Assembly: GCA_963832245.1 (NCBI GenBank)
Contig: CAWHTG010000004.1
Span: forward strand, 2,108,001 to 2,172,000
Source of the DNA: JABDBE01 sp963832245
GTDB taxonomy: Bacteria > Acidobacteriota > Terriglobia > Terriglobales > Acidobacteriaceae
Length of the DNA stretch: 64,000 nucleotides
Direction: 5' to 3'
A model generated the notes under the pieces. It made no database searches. It was not told the origin of the DNA and saw only the letters and a program-made list of their open reading frames with translations. Numbering within the stretch: position 1 is the first letter of the stretch; every line of letters starts with the position of its first letter. Below, one piece after another: positions 44,484 through 53,419 of the stretch. A program made the translations under genes and the position numbers.

Positions 44484-46253
44484 TCAGTGAACTGTAGGCA
44501 CCAGCTTTTCATACACACCCAGGTTTGCGGCTCGCACGCCGCTCAGAAAATCACCGTAGTCAGTGTTCTCTCCGCCCGTCGGATAGCCCCACCGGTCTTT
44601 GGCCACGGCGATGCGCGCCTCGATTCCGTCGTAGGCATTGTCCTTCGGCGAGACCAATCCCCAATTTGCTTTTTCGTTGCCTTGATCTTCCCAACCCCAG
44701 AAATCAACTCCCAGGGAGAAATAATCGCCATTCGATCCGCGGTCATTGAACAAGTGGCTTATATAAGTCGCATATTTTTCGCCACGCGCGACTTGGGTTG
44801 AAGTGTGATCAACGCCATACGGATCGCCAAAGGCAGACATCGACGAGTCCTTATTGGCGGTAAATCCTATCCAATACACTATAGGCTTGCCCGCAATGTC
44901 GTAGGTGGCAGAAGGCGCAGCCAGCCGTTCGTCTGGAAAAACTGGGCCCTCTTGATAGCCGACGTGAAGAACATCAAACCATTTGGCGGCCGCGCGCAGC
45001 GCGGGTGCACGGCCTACAAATCCCCACTGGTTCATCGTATCCGGGCTGAAAAGCAGATGACGGGGGTCCTTCGCCCGAATTGCATTGGCAGCAACTGAAG
45101 CGATTTTGTCGGTAAACAGCTCAAGAAAGTCGTCCATATCTTTCTTGGCTGCCGGTGTCATTGCATCCAACGTATTCCAATCTCCGGTCGGAGCGGGGCG
45201 ACGCGACGCCACCCAGGTGTGCTGTCCTCCTTCGTCCAGAAATCCGGTTCCGACGCCATAACCGCCGTCGTGGTCCCAAGAAGTGTATGAGCTCCGCCAA
45301 CTCGTATTGAACGTCGCCAGGTCATTGTTGTATCTGCTCTTGAGAAAGTCCCTTAGGGCCTGCTTGGAGTAATTGGTCAGATCGTTATATTTCTGCACGG
45401 GGTAACTGCCCGGGGTGGCCGGAGTTCTCATCGGGTCCATGGAAACCAGGACGGCCCACGCGGGATGGGGCTTAATGATGTCCATATCCGGTTCAGACGC
45501 GACCGTAAGGCCAAACCACTCGTCGCCATCTTCGGTTGAATATCCAATGAGCCACGGGTTTTTCGCACCGCCTGAAATCGATCCCAGGTTGTATTGACTA
45601 TCGAAAAATGCCTTGGCATAAGCCGCATACTTAGGATCGAAGGCATCGATCAGGACACCTCGGTAGCCGCCATAGATAGAAGGTGGAACGTTCTCATAAA
45701 TCTCTTTCACCGCCTCGCGCGCGTAGCCGCCAGTGTTTCGGATGGCATTGCTGACGGGCCTGAAGATAGAGAGGAACGGCATCTGCTCGCCCTTCCCGTA
45801 CGAGACCTCTGCCGCCCCGTACTCCCCCGTGCTGTTGAAACCCCAGCTTCGTAGTCTCCGGCGCACTTGTACCGCCCACTCACCCTTTCCGCCAGGGTAT
45901 TTGCCCCCTCGGGGAAAGAAATAGTCACCTATGTTCTGCACTGAGAACATCCAGAACGCGTGCCCGGACGGGGTTACTAGCATCCAGCGCTTGCCAAATT
46001 TTTCCACGCGGAAAAACCCGCTCCCTCCACTTGGGGAAGGCAAAGAAACCAGGCCTCCATAGGCATCCAGTTCAGGGCCGGGCGAGGCCGGATTGGCGAC
46101 TTGGACGGTCTTCACAGGATTCTGCTGGGGACTGTCATCCGTAAACAAGCTCGCCGCAAGATCGTTCGATGCCCATGCTGCCAGCATGCCAGTCATCATG
46201 ATGGACAGTGAGAGAAGAACCAGTTTGAAAACTGCGCTTTGGCGGCGAAACAT
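44484..46253 (-). CDS. secreted glycoside-hydrolase-like protein, paralogue of the 37636-40152 lipoprotein
   Basis: About 589 residues with a signal peptide (MFRRQSAVFKLVLLSLSIM... through AAWASN). GSGFFRVEKFGKRWMLVTPS...FWMFSVQNIGD opens a TIM-barrel-like domain, as in GH-A/agarase-type enzymes. KQALRDFLKSRYNNDLATFN, GTGFLDEGGQHTW, VDFWGWEDQG and SPKDNAYDG match landmarks in the 37636-40152 lipoprotein. I take ATG 46253: the open frame extends to 46526, but those 91 residues precede the signal peptide. It lies inside the repeat-unit operon between the polymerase and a GT4 gene, as EPS-trimming hydrolases often do. Glycosidase or lyase activity is inferred, and catalytic residues cannot be fixed by eye. 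Confidence 0.78.
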   Translation of the reverse strand: MFRRQSAVFKLVLLSLSIMMTGMLAAWASNDLAASLFTDDSPQQNPVKTVQVANPASPGPELDAYGGLVSLPSPSGGSGFFRVEKFGKRWMLVTPSGHAFWMFSVQNIGDYFFPRGGKYPGGKGEWAVQVRRRLRSWGFNSTGEYGAAEVSYGKGEQMPFLSIFRPVSNAIRNTGGYAREAVKEIYENVPPSIYGGYRGVLIDAFDPKYAAYAKAFFDSQYNLGSISGGAKNPWLIGYSTEDGDEWFGLTVASEPDMDIIKPHPAWAVLVSMDPMRTPATPGSYPVQKYNDLTNYSKQALRDFLKSRYNNDLATFNTSWRSSYTSWDHDGGYGVGTGFLDEGGQHTWVASRRPAPTGDWNTLDAMTPAAKKDMDDFLELFTDKIASVAANAIRAKDPRHLLFSPDTMNQWGFVGRAPALRAAAKWFDVLHVGYQEGPVFPDERLAAPSATYDIAGKPIVYWIGFTANKDSSMSAFGDPYGVDHTSTQVARGEKYATYISHLFNDRGSNGDYFSLGVDFWGWEDQGNEKANWGLVSPKDNAYDGIEARIAVAKDRWGYPTGGENTDYGDFLSGVRAANLGVYEKLVPTVH

Positions 46254-46314
46254 TGCAGGGCTGACTTGGATACAGTTTAGGGAACGCCAAGGCGTTCCCA
46301 AGAGATATGTCGGC

Positions 46315-47610
46315 TTAGCCGACTGATATTTGGTTTGAAGCCTGCACGACATTATTGTTACCGGGGGATTGGGGAAGGTTCTTCGATGCGGCTCGGCGGC
46401 GCAATGCTCTCTGTTTCGCGGCAACTTCGTCGGCCAGTGGCGGTAGGGACATGGTGAGAAACACGGCCAGCCAGAACATTTTCTGATACTCTCCGGAAAC
46501 AAAGAAGATTGATACGCTGCTTCCAAGTAATCCTGCCTGGAGACCTAGAGCGATCTGCATGAGCGTTGGGTTGCCGAGACGCTTTGACCTCTGCGCTACT
46601 TGTTCCAATGACAGGAGACTAGAAAACAACATGCCGAGAAAGAGCAACAAGCCGGGAATTCCTGCCTCAGCTCCGATCTCGACATAACTGTTATGAGCGA
46701 TGCGTTTTAGCTGGTCCATCCCCGTCGCTTCCTCGGACGTCACAAACTGAGCAATGTTATATCTGAAGTTGTCCAAGCCCACGCCGAGTATGGGATGCGC
46801 GAACATCATACGGATCCCACCACGCATCAGTGCGACGTGAGTGTCAGCTGATTGTTGATCTCCACGGCTGGGATTCCGAAAACGTTGAATCGGCGACACG
46901 GGAGAGAAGGCGGTCACGACGGTGAGGGCGACGCCGATCAGCACCAGATGACGCACTCGACGTTTGGATCTCAGGATCAGGCATAAGCAGCAGACAACTA
47001 TTCCCAAGAAGCCTCCCCGCGAGGCCGATACCCAGATGCCAAATAGGGTTACGATAAAACAAGCCCCACAATACCATCGCTGCCAACGAGGCCGTGGCTG
47101 CATGGCGAGAAGGAAGGTAGTGGGAATAAAGAGTAAGACATTCACGGTAAAGTAGTTGGGGTCGCCCACCACCCATCCCGGCCGATAATCTTTGTACATG
47201 GCATGGTAGACCTGCCAGTCGCGCAGGACATACAGGGACGCGAGCGCCAGGGAACTGCTTGCGGCAATCAACACCCAGCGCAGCCGCTCGAGCGAGTCGA
47301 CAACTGCCACCGTGATGAAGTAAAGCATCAGAAACGACAGGTATGTCAGCCAATGACTGTTGTTCCAGCTTCCCACTTGGGGCGTGGTAACGTAAGACAA
47401 AGTGAAAACAAAAAATAAACCAACGAAGAATCGTGCTTGCCACGTCGCAAAAAGAGGAGGTGCAGTCCGGCGGACATTTAAATGCACCATTGCATAGGGC
47501 AGGCAAGCCATCCCGACGTATTTGATCCCGGTAAACTCCCCGGCGAACTGGCCCCAAAAGTGGTGTTTACTGAGGGGCATCACCAGGATAAGGAAATAGT
47601 AGAAGATCAC
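46315..47610 (-). CDS. O-antigen ligase / Wzy-type polymerase family protein
   Basis: About 431 residues with ten or more membrane helices. The Wzy_C signature loop is present: HPILGVGLDNFRYNI, then RIAHNSYVEIGAEAGIPGLLL with the His-Asn-Ser-Tyr motif. Family members either polymerise repeat units (Wzy) or ligate glycans to an acceptor. With a Wzx-type flippase and Wzz-like protein in the same locus, polymerase is the likelier role. The frame is open to 47730, inside the methyltransferase gene. The GTG at 47610 (MIFYYFLILVMPL) follows the upstream TAA by 14 bp and keeps the first helix intact, so I prefer it over the ATG at 47580. Confidence 0.87.
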   Translation of the reverse strand: MIFYYFLILVMPLSKHHFWGQFAGEFTGIKYVGMACLPYAMVHLNVRRTAPPLFATWQARFFVGLFFVFTLSYVTTPQVGSWNNSHWLTYLSFLMLYFITVAVVDSLERLRWVLIAASSSLALASLYVLRDWQVYHAMYKDYRPGWVVGDPNYFTVNVLLFIPTTFLLAMQPRPRWQRWYCGACFIVTLFGIWVSASRGGFLGIVVCCLCLILRSKRRVRHLVLIGVALTVVTAFSPVSPIQRFRNPSRGDQQSADTHVALMRGGIRMMFAHPILGVGLDNFRYNIAQFVTSEEATGMDQLKRIAHNSYVEIGAEAGIPGLLLFLGMLFSSLLSLEQVAQRSKRLGNPTLMQIALGLQAGLLGSSVSIFFVSGEYQKMFWLAVFLTMSLPPLADEVAAKQRALRRRAASKNLPQSPGNNNVVQASNQISVG

Positions 47611-47624
47611 GGCTTGATTCTTTC

Positions 47625-48500
47625 TTACCGTTGCGCTAGCAACAACAGATTGCCGTCCAGGTTCTCGCCGAGGGGATGACACCGAAAGCAATCTCCGCCG
47701 AGGCGCATCGCCGACACCAAGCCCGCCCATGACAAGTGAAGGAGCGACTTGTAGCGCTCCAGCTTTTGTCCCCGCCGAAACGTCCAGGTCTGATCGAAGT
47801 TCTGTGGAGCGTCGACGCCGTTATTGCTTCGCAATTGCCGATAGAGTGCCAACGGTCGTTCGTGAAACCCGCGATACAGCACGCTTGCATATGGGCGAAG
47901 ACGAAGAGCATGCACGCTCCACTGTTTAAAACCAGCCAAATGGACCATTTCTTCGAGCTCACGTCTGCTGCGGATATAGGTCACGGCTTTGGTCCGGTGC
48001 GGGGGATAGTTGGGCCACTGCAGGAGCAGACGGCCGCCCGGAGCCAGCACAGAGGCAAAATTCTTCAGGCACGCTTGCGGGTTGCCGACGAACTGGAACA
48101 TGTCCAGACTAATGACGACATCGAAAGGGCTTCCCACTTTCTCTCTCAACTCTGGCGAGCAGGCATCCGCACAAACTGCTTTCAGATTAGTTACAGAGGC
48201 GAGGTTCTTCCGCAGTTGGGAGATGCTTTCGGGAGCGATGTCCAGTAAGGTGATGTGCCGCACCCGTGGGGCCAGGCGGAAAGCAGTGAAACCCACACCG
48301 GGACCGACTTCCAAAACTGACATATCCGACGCCAGTGGGAGATACTGGAAAATTATCTCGTCCCGCATGGGCAGGTCGTGCAGCGGCGCCCTGAAAATGT
48401 CAGACCAACGAAACGGCGGCCGCTGGTTGCGACGAGTGCCCGGGGCTGGTAACGTGTCGACAGCTTCTCCAGTTTTCAGGATTGTATCGGTCTCGCCCAT
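47625..48500 (-). CDS. class I SAM-dependent methyltransferase
   Basis: About 291 residues. Motif I is VLEVGPGVGFTAF (SAM-binding Gly loop), the acidic end of strand 2 is in ITLLDIAPE, and FDVVISLDMFQFV and VLAPGGRLLLQWPN are motifs II-III of Rossmann methyltransferases. The C-terminal 100 residues are specific to this protein. In an EPS cluster it most likely O-methylates a sugar or modifies a lipid-linked intermediate (inference). The first frame codon is TTG 48536, overlapping the Gmd stop; the ATG at 48500 (MGETDTILKTGEA) with AGG upstream is the better start. It is 14 bp from the polymerase gene. Confidence 0.85.
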   Translation of the reverse strand: MGETDTILKTGEAVDTLPAPGTRRNQRPPFRWSDIFRAPLHDLPMRDEIIFQYLPLASDMSVLEVGPGVGFTAFRLAPRVRHITLLDIAPESISQLRKNLASVTNLKAVCADACSPELREKVGSPFDVVISLDMFQFVGNPQACLKNFASVLAPGGRLLLQWPNYPPHRTKAVTYIRSRRELEEMVHLAGFKQWSVHALRLRPYASVLYRGFHERPLALYRQLRSNNGVDAPQNFDQTWTFRRGQKLERYKSLLHLSWAGLVSAMRLGGDCFRCHPLGENLDGNLLLLAQR

Positions 48501-48532
48501 ATACGCCTGTCGCAAATTATTGAAGTTGTGCG

Positions 48533-49540
48533 TCAATCCGCTGCCACAGATTGGTCCATTACCTTATCGCTGGCAGCCGCTACGTCGGCTTCTACCATCA
48601 TGCGCACCAGGCCGTGGAAGTCCACTTCTGGTTTCCAGCCCAGTTCTTCGCGGGCGCGAGTGGCATCCGCGCGAAGGTCATGGATCTCGCCGGTGCGCAG
48701 CAGTCGCGGATCGACTTCTACGTAGTCTTCAAGGCTAACCTGGCCTGACCCGTTGCCCACAAATCTATTCAACTCGATCAGAACCTGGGTGACAAACTCC
48801 GCGACGCTATGAGACTGGCCCGTGCCAATCACATAGTCGCTCGCAGTTGGAACCTGCAACATAGCGTGCATTGCCTTGACATAATCTCCAGCAAAGCCCC
48901 AGTCCCGGCGAGCCTGGAGGTTGCCCAGTTGCAGCTTGGCACGTTCTCCGCGTGCCCAAGCGGCGGCCATGCGGGTAATTTTGCGGGTGACCATTTCCGG
49001 GCCGCGTCGTGGCGATTCATGATTGAACAAAATGCCGCCAACCACGTAGAGTCCGCGGGCGCGATAAACTTCCGCCAAGCGGTGAGCGGCCATCTTCGAA
49101 GTGCCATACGGTGAAGTGGGGCGGAACGGCGTCTTCTCACTGCATAGCCCATCCGCATTGCCATAAATTTCAGAACTGGAGGCTTGATAAATACGGGTAT
49201 CGGGCTTTTGACGCTCTGCAATCCGCAGCAGGCGCGTAAAGCCTCCAACGTTCACATCGAAGGTCTCGGCGGGACACTCCCAACTGGTCGGGACGAATAC
49301 TTGTCCAGCCAAGTTATAAATCTCGTCGGGCCAGGCCTTGTAGAACGCGACCTCCAGCGACTGGGTGTCACGCATATCTCCGTAGAGCAACTCGACGCGC
49401 CCGCGAATCGGATCCAGCCAGCGCATGGTATTGGGCTCGCGACGTACCAGTCCGAAGACCTGGTAGCCCAAGCTCAAGAGATATTCCGCAAGGTATGAAC
49501 CATCTTGTCCAGAAATGCCGGTAATTAATGCTTTCTTCAT
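48533..49540 (-). CDS. gmd: GDP-mannose 4,6-dehydratase
   Basis: A 335-residue extended SDR that closely follows Gmd. The NADP-binding loop is ALITGISGQDGSYLAEYLL. SSSEIYGNADG (S121-E124) and SPYGTSKMAAHR (Y145, K149) form the active site. LQLGNLQARRDWGFAGDYV is the conserved segment typical of Gmd. The enzyme converts GDP-D-mannose to GDP-4-keto-6-deoxymannose, the precursor of GDP-rhamnose, GDP-fucose or related sugars. A GDP-fucose synthase or Rmd reductase is not obvious next to it. The gene could feed the epimerase-like SDR at 42133-43149 or a reductase elsewhere. I chose ATG 49540 (MKKALITG); the earlier open frame adds 32 polar residues. Confidence 0.92.
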   Translation of the reverse strand: MKKALITGISGQDGSYLAEYLLSLGYQVFGLVRREPNTMRWLDPIRGRVELLYGDMRDTQSLEVAFYKAWPDEIYNLAGQVFVPTSWECPAETFDVNVGGFTRLLRIAERQKPDTRIYQASSSEIYGNADGLCSEKTPFRPTSPYGTSKMAAHRLAEVYRARGLYVVGGILFNHESPRRGPEMVTRKITRMAAAWARGERAKLQLGNLQARRDWGFAGDYVKAMHAMLQVPTASDYVIGTGQSHSVAEFVTQVLIELNRFVGNGSGQVSLEDYVEVDPRLLRTGEIHDLRADATRAREELGWKPEVDFHGLVRMMVEADVAAASDKVMDQSVAAD

Positions 49541-49595
49541 GCTCTTTCTTTCTCCGTAAGTGGAAATGGTCCCGATGTCTCGACAGCGACTGTGC

Positions 49596-50831
49596 TCATT
49601 GCGGTTGTGCGAGAACTGTTTTTGTTCCCTGCTCACTCTCTACGAGGGCGGTCAGTTCTACGAGCGACTCGCGAAGAACTGGCATGCTGTACTGTTGCTC
49701 CACGCGTCGCCGTGCCGCACGCCCAAGGGAATGACGGCGAGCTGCGTCACTCAGAAGCCCAGCCACAGCTTCGGCGAATGCCTGGGGTTGGTCGGCAATC
49801 AGAATTTCCGAGCCATCGACGAACTCCAGTCCTTCTGCTCCCAGCGTGGTTGATACCATCGGTTTGCCCATGGCTGCAGCCTCCAGGATCTTGATGCGAG
49901 TTCCGCTACCAATCCGCAATGGAACTAGGCACACTGCCGCTTTGGCAATCTCAAGGCGCATGTCAGCGACCGTGCCAGTGAAACTCACTTCCGCAACGCC
50001 TTTAAGTCGCTGGCGAAACTCGGGAGAAGGATTCCGTCCTGCCACAGTTACTCTGCAATGAGGAACGAGCCTGCGCAGAATAGGTAGAATTTCAAAAGCG
50101 AGATATTCCACTGCGTCTCGGTTGGGATACCAATCCATTCCACCCTGATAGATCAGAACGGGTTCGTCCACGTCCCCCGCGGGGCTGTAGCTATTCACGT
50201 CTACGATGTTGGGCACGACGACGGTTGGCACGCCCGGCCGGAGCTTCTGCACCAGTTCCTGGTCATGTTGCGAACAGGACATCACCCAGTCTGCACGGGA
50301 AAAGGCCATCGTTTCCCAACGCCGCAACTTCCGGCTCTCCAGCCAGCCGTACGCCAGCTTGAAGGGATTAGCTTCGTGCGCGAGATAGCGCTCCAGGATC
50401 AGGTGCTCCAGATCGAAAGCATTGAGCGAGACAGGGACATCCGTGGTGGGTAGGTTCAAAATGCTGAATACCGTATCGCCAATAATCAAGTCGAAGTCGG
50501 CGCGCGCGAGAACTTCAGCCATCCGTTCGCGCATGATCGCCGAAGAAAAACGGCTCGAAGCGTATGGCAGCGGCGAGAACATAGCGAGGGCGCGTTTCAT
50601 ATATTCGCCACTCGAAGACAAATTGGTCATCCGGAAAGGAACTGCTGTGACCTCACGGCAAACGGAGCGCAACATTGGGTCGTCCGGCTGCGCGTCGTTG
50701 GATTCACGAAAAGACAGCAGCGAGACCTCATGCCCCTCGGCCGCGAGCGCCTGCAAGATTGACCACGAGCGCATCTTATGTCCGTTATTAGCCGGGACCG
50801 GAAATTGCAATGCCACGAAAAGTATTCGCAT
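49596..50831 (-). CDS. GT4-family glycosyltransferase
   Basis: About 411 residues, GT-B fold. MRILFVALQFPVPANNGHKMRSW holds the N-terminal glycine loop region, VLIYQGGMDWYPNRDAVEYLA the start of the second Rossmann domain, and GSGTRIKILEAAAMGKPMVST the donor-binding E-x7-E type motif. The N-terminus and layout are like the PEP-CTERM/EPS-associated sugar transferases. It probably extends the lipid-linked repeat unit in the cytoplasm. A GTG at 50870 could add 13 residues (MKLPPNQPSSQDK); I prefer ATG 50831 since the core starts there. Confidence 0.87.
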   Translation of the reverse strand: MRILFVALQFPVPANNGHKMRSWSILQALAAEGHEVSLLSFRESNDAQPDDPMLRSVCREVTAVPFRMTNLSSSGEYMKRALAMFSPLPYASSRFSSAIMRERMAEVLARADFDLIIGDTVFSILNLPTTDVPVSLNAFDLEHLILERYLAHEANPFKLAYGWLESRKLRRWETMAFSRADWVMSCSQHDQELVQKLRPGVPTVVVPNIVDVNSYSPAGDVDEPVLIYQGGMDWYPNRDAVEYLAFEILPILRRLVPHCRVTVAGRNPSPEFRQRLKGVAEVSFTGTVADMRLEIAKAAVCLVPLRIGSGTRIKILEAAAMGKPMVSTTLGAEGLEFVDGSEILIADQPQAFAEAVAGLLSDAARRHSLGRAARRRVEQQYSMPVLRESLVELTALVESEQGTKTVLAQPQ

Positions 50832-50918
50832 TTTGTCTTGGCTGCTTGGCTGGTTCGGTGGTAGTTTCACCAGGTTTCTAACGTAGATTTCTGCGTTTGC
50901 CCGGAGCCGTTGCTGCCC

Positions 50919-52184
50919 TCACGCTCGTGTCTCCACGAGAAATTGCTCGTAGTTCCAAACGGTTTCAGCCATCAGTTTCGACCGGAGTGAGCGTTCCGAG
51001 TCGTATATTTGTTTACGCATCGGCAGAAAACCGCGCCAGCGCCCGCAATTGGAATCCATGAGGCCGCGAGCGTCATCCAGCGAGGAGGGAAGTCCAAAGC
51101 ACAGTTCACTGGCCACGGCGTAAATACAATACCGCGGCGAAGCCAGGGAAAGCAGACGCAACCATCGTCCCCACTCTCGCCAACTGCGATGCCAGCCTTG
51201 TTTGCGGCAAACATAGGCCCAGCCACGGAGTCTGTGCGCCATCCCTTGCTGACTCATCCACCGCTTTAACAGTTGCTGGTCGGCGGGGGCGTCATTGGAG
51301 TTTGTCAGCTTCTTCAGTTCCCAACGCCACAACTCTCTGGCATATGACATGGCTTCTGCGGTAACCGAGGCCATCTCTTTCCGGTTTGACACGCCAAAGT
51401 TCGCGCTGCTTCTACCAGAAATCTTGAACCCTGTCGCCGCCGACACTTGCTTCGAGAACTCTCTCAAAGAAAATGGCGCATCGGCAGGATCCGACTGCGC
51501 CAGCCTGCTCAATGCATCCGCTCGTTGCGCGTAGCGTGGTTCGTAGGCTCCGCAAAACACAAGCAGCGATGTACACATGTCGAGGTAGAGTTTGACGATC
51601 CGATACGAGTCTTGCCGTAATACCGAGTCACATTCGCTTTCCAGATGGCCGAGAACCTCCAAGCACTCGACCAGGCGGTTGCATAGCAGACGCCAGGCAT
51701 CCTCCAGGGGGATTTCAGAACTCCGAAATTGGGGGATGAGGGACAAAACTGAAGCATCGCCCAGAAGAACCCGACCGCACGCCCGCAGCTCAAAGGCAAA
51801 AATGGACGGCGGCAGTTTTCGCAGATAGTTGCGGTGAACAAACCCGAACGACAGCGAGCAGTTTATGCCGCGGGATTGAAGTGCGTGGCTGGTTCTGAGC
51901 TGCATTTCCCGCTGTTCTGTAGGTGACGGCACGCGAACAGAATCGGCGAGAAGTACGATGAATTCGGCGTCGCTCAGGGCCTGCCAAATTTCCTTGTTCC
52001 GAAGGAACGAACCTTCACCGCGGGCAAAGCTGCCGGTGAGGATAAGCGCACGCAAGCCACGACGGAATTGCCGTTCACACACCCGGACCGCCTCTTCGCA
52101 GATCGTTTCGATCGCGGCGGAGGCCTGCGCTGGCGCAGTTTCGGGGCAGGAGGGAAGTCCACTGATGGTCGCCTTTGCAGACAT
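50919..52184 (-). CDS. nucleotidyltransferase-fold protein of unknown function
   Basis: A 421-residue soluble protein. LRALILTGSFARGEGSF (GSFARGE, 51-57) followed by SDAEFIVLL (D72, E74) is the active-site pattern of the MNT/polymerase-beta nucleotidyltransferase superfamily (GS-x10-or-so-DxD/E). The remaining 300 residues are largely helical, with PLEDAWRLLCNRLVECLEVLG and an Arg/Trp-rich C-terminal part. I do not recognise the family. Such folds transfer a nucleotide onto a sugar, a protein hydroxyl or a nucleic acid. Its place between two GT4 genes suggests a substrate in sugar activation or regulation of EPS synthesis, but this is unproved. The ATG at 52184 is clear. It lies 23 bp from the GT4 gene. 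Confidence 0.75.
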   Translation of the reverse strand: MSAKATISGLPSCPETAPAQASAAIETICEEAVRVCERQFRRGLRALILTGSFARGEGSFLRNKEIWQALSDAEFIVLLADSVRVPSPTEQREMQLRTSHALQSRGINCSLSFGFVHRNYLRKLPPSIFAFELRACGRVLLGDASVLSLIPQFRSSEIPLEDAWRLLCNRLVECLEVLGHLESECDSVLRQDSYRIVKLYLDMCTSLLVFCGAYEPRYAQRADALSRLAQSDPADAPFSLREFSKQVSAATGFKISGRSSANFGVSNRKEMASVTAEAMSYARELWRWELKKLTNSNDAPADQQLLKRWMSQQGMAHRLRGWAYVCRKQGWHRSWREWGRWLRLLSLASPRYCIYAVASELCFGLPSSLDDARGLMDSNCGRWRGFLPMRKQIYDSERSLRSKLMAETVWNYEQFLVETRA

Positions 52185-52207
52185 TGTGGTTAGGTCGTTC
52201 GCTGGGA

Positions 52208-53419
52208 CTAACTGGCTCTTTCAACCAATTGCACGTCTCGAGTTCCGACTTCCTGCGAGGCGAATACTTCCTGGGAGCGCTCTCTGCGAACCTTTTCCAT
52301 TGAGCTGAGATAGAGATCTTCGGTTCTTTTTACCTGTTTTTCCTGGCTGAATTCCTCTTCCACCCACGCTCGTCCTGCGCTGCCGAATTTCGTTCGCAAC
52401 GCGGGGTCGGCCAGCATCGTGCTAATGGCCGCTGCGAGTTCCTCAGGGGCACCAGGACGGACGGTGAGTCCAGTTCTTTCGTGGATTACGATTTCCGGCG
52501 TGCCGTCGACGGCAGTGGCTACCACGGGGGTTCCGGCGGCAAGTGACTCGATGGCAACCAGCGGCAGGCCCTCATAAAATGAAGGCAGCACGGTGAGATC
52601 GGCAACCGAAAACCACTCCTCCATATTGCTTTGAAAACCTACGAAAGCGACCGCGCCTTGCAGCCCCAACTCCCTCACCTGCCGCTGCAATTGCGGGAGC
52701 AATTCTCCTTCACCCGCAAACACGGTACGCACGTTTGGAAATACGCGCCGCACCTCTGGCAATGCTTTCAGCAATACTGAATGCCCTTTCTGCGGCTCCA
52801 GGCGACCCGCGACCAGAAGGACAAGTTCCTCCATTCGAAACCCGAGCTTTTGTCTTAAACCCGCCGACTTGCAACGCCCGTGACGAAAACGTTTAAGATC
52901 CGAGCCATTGTGAATCACCGAGATTTTTTGGGCCGGCAACCCCTTGTGTTCAGTGAGATATCTTCCGTTGGCCTCGGAGACAGCAATATAGCGATTCACG
53001 CAACGGCCGACCAATCGATCGATCACGAATCTTGACTTCATCCCTTCTCGCCGCCAGTGTTCGCGCACATGGGGCGTCTCGATAACCATGGGCACACTGC
53101 AACTCCATGCCACCGGGGATGCAAACAGACTGGCATAAAAAATGTGGGAGTGCAGAATATCAACGCGGCGGCTGCGAAGAATTTCAGCCAACTCCAGAGC
53201 AGCAGTGATCTGCCACGGCTTGCGCAATTCCAGTGGAATAACTTCAACATCGGAAGGCAGGTCGGGGTTCAGCAATTTGGCCAGTTGCGGAGTGCAGACT
53301 AGATGAAGATCAAAATATTCCCGGCTTAGGCCGCACAGAAGCGTGACGATGTGTTGTTCGGCGCCGCCGCGGACAAACTCGTTGCAAAAATATAAAACTG
53401 AGATGCGATTCGATTTCAT
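52208..53419 (-). CDS. GT4-family glycosyltransferase
   Basis: About 403 residues, GT-B. VLYFCNEFVRGGAEQHIVTL is the GG-loop of GT4 enzymes. LLVAGRLEPQKGHSVLLKAL opens the second domain, FVGFQSNMEEWFSVADLTVLPSFYEGLPLVAIESLAAGTPVVA is a classic donor site with EGLPL...E, and TPEIVIHERTGLTVRPGAPEEL follows. It probably transfers a hexose from a nucleotide donor. The start is ATG 53419, which forms ATGA with the stop of the upstream gene (53416-53418); the longer frame from 53467 lies wholly inside that gene. Confidence 0.9.
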   Translation of the reverse strand: MKSNRISVLYFCNEFVRGGAEQHIVTLLCGLSREYFDLHLVCTPQLAKLLNPDLPSDVEVIPLELRKPWQITAALELAEILRSRRVDILHSHIFYASLFASPVAWSCSVPMVIETPHVREHWRREGMKSRFVIDRLVGRCVNRYIAVSEANGRYLTEHKGLPAQKISVIHNGSDLKRFRHGRCKSAGLRQKLGFRMEELVLLVAGRLEPQKGHSVLLKALPEVRRVFPNVRTVFAGEGELLPQLQRQVRELGLQGAVAFVGFQSNMEEWFSVADLTVLPSFYEGLPLVAIESLAAGTPVVATAVDGTPEIVIHERTGLTVRPGAPEELAAAISTMLADPALRTKFGSAGRAWVEEEFSQEKQVKRTEDLYLSSMEKVRRERSQEVFASQEVGTRDVQLVERAS

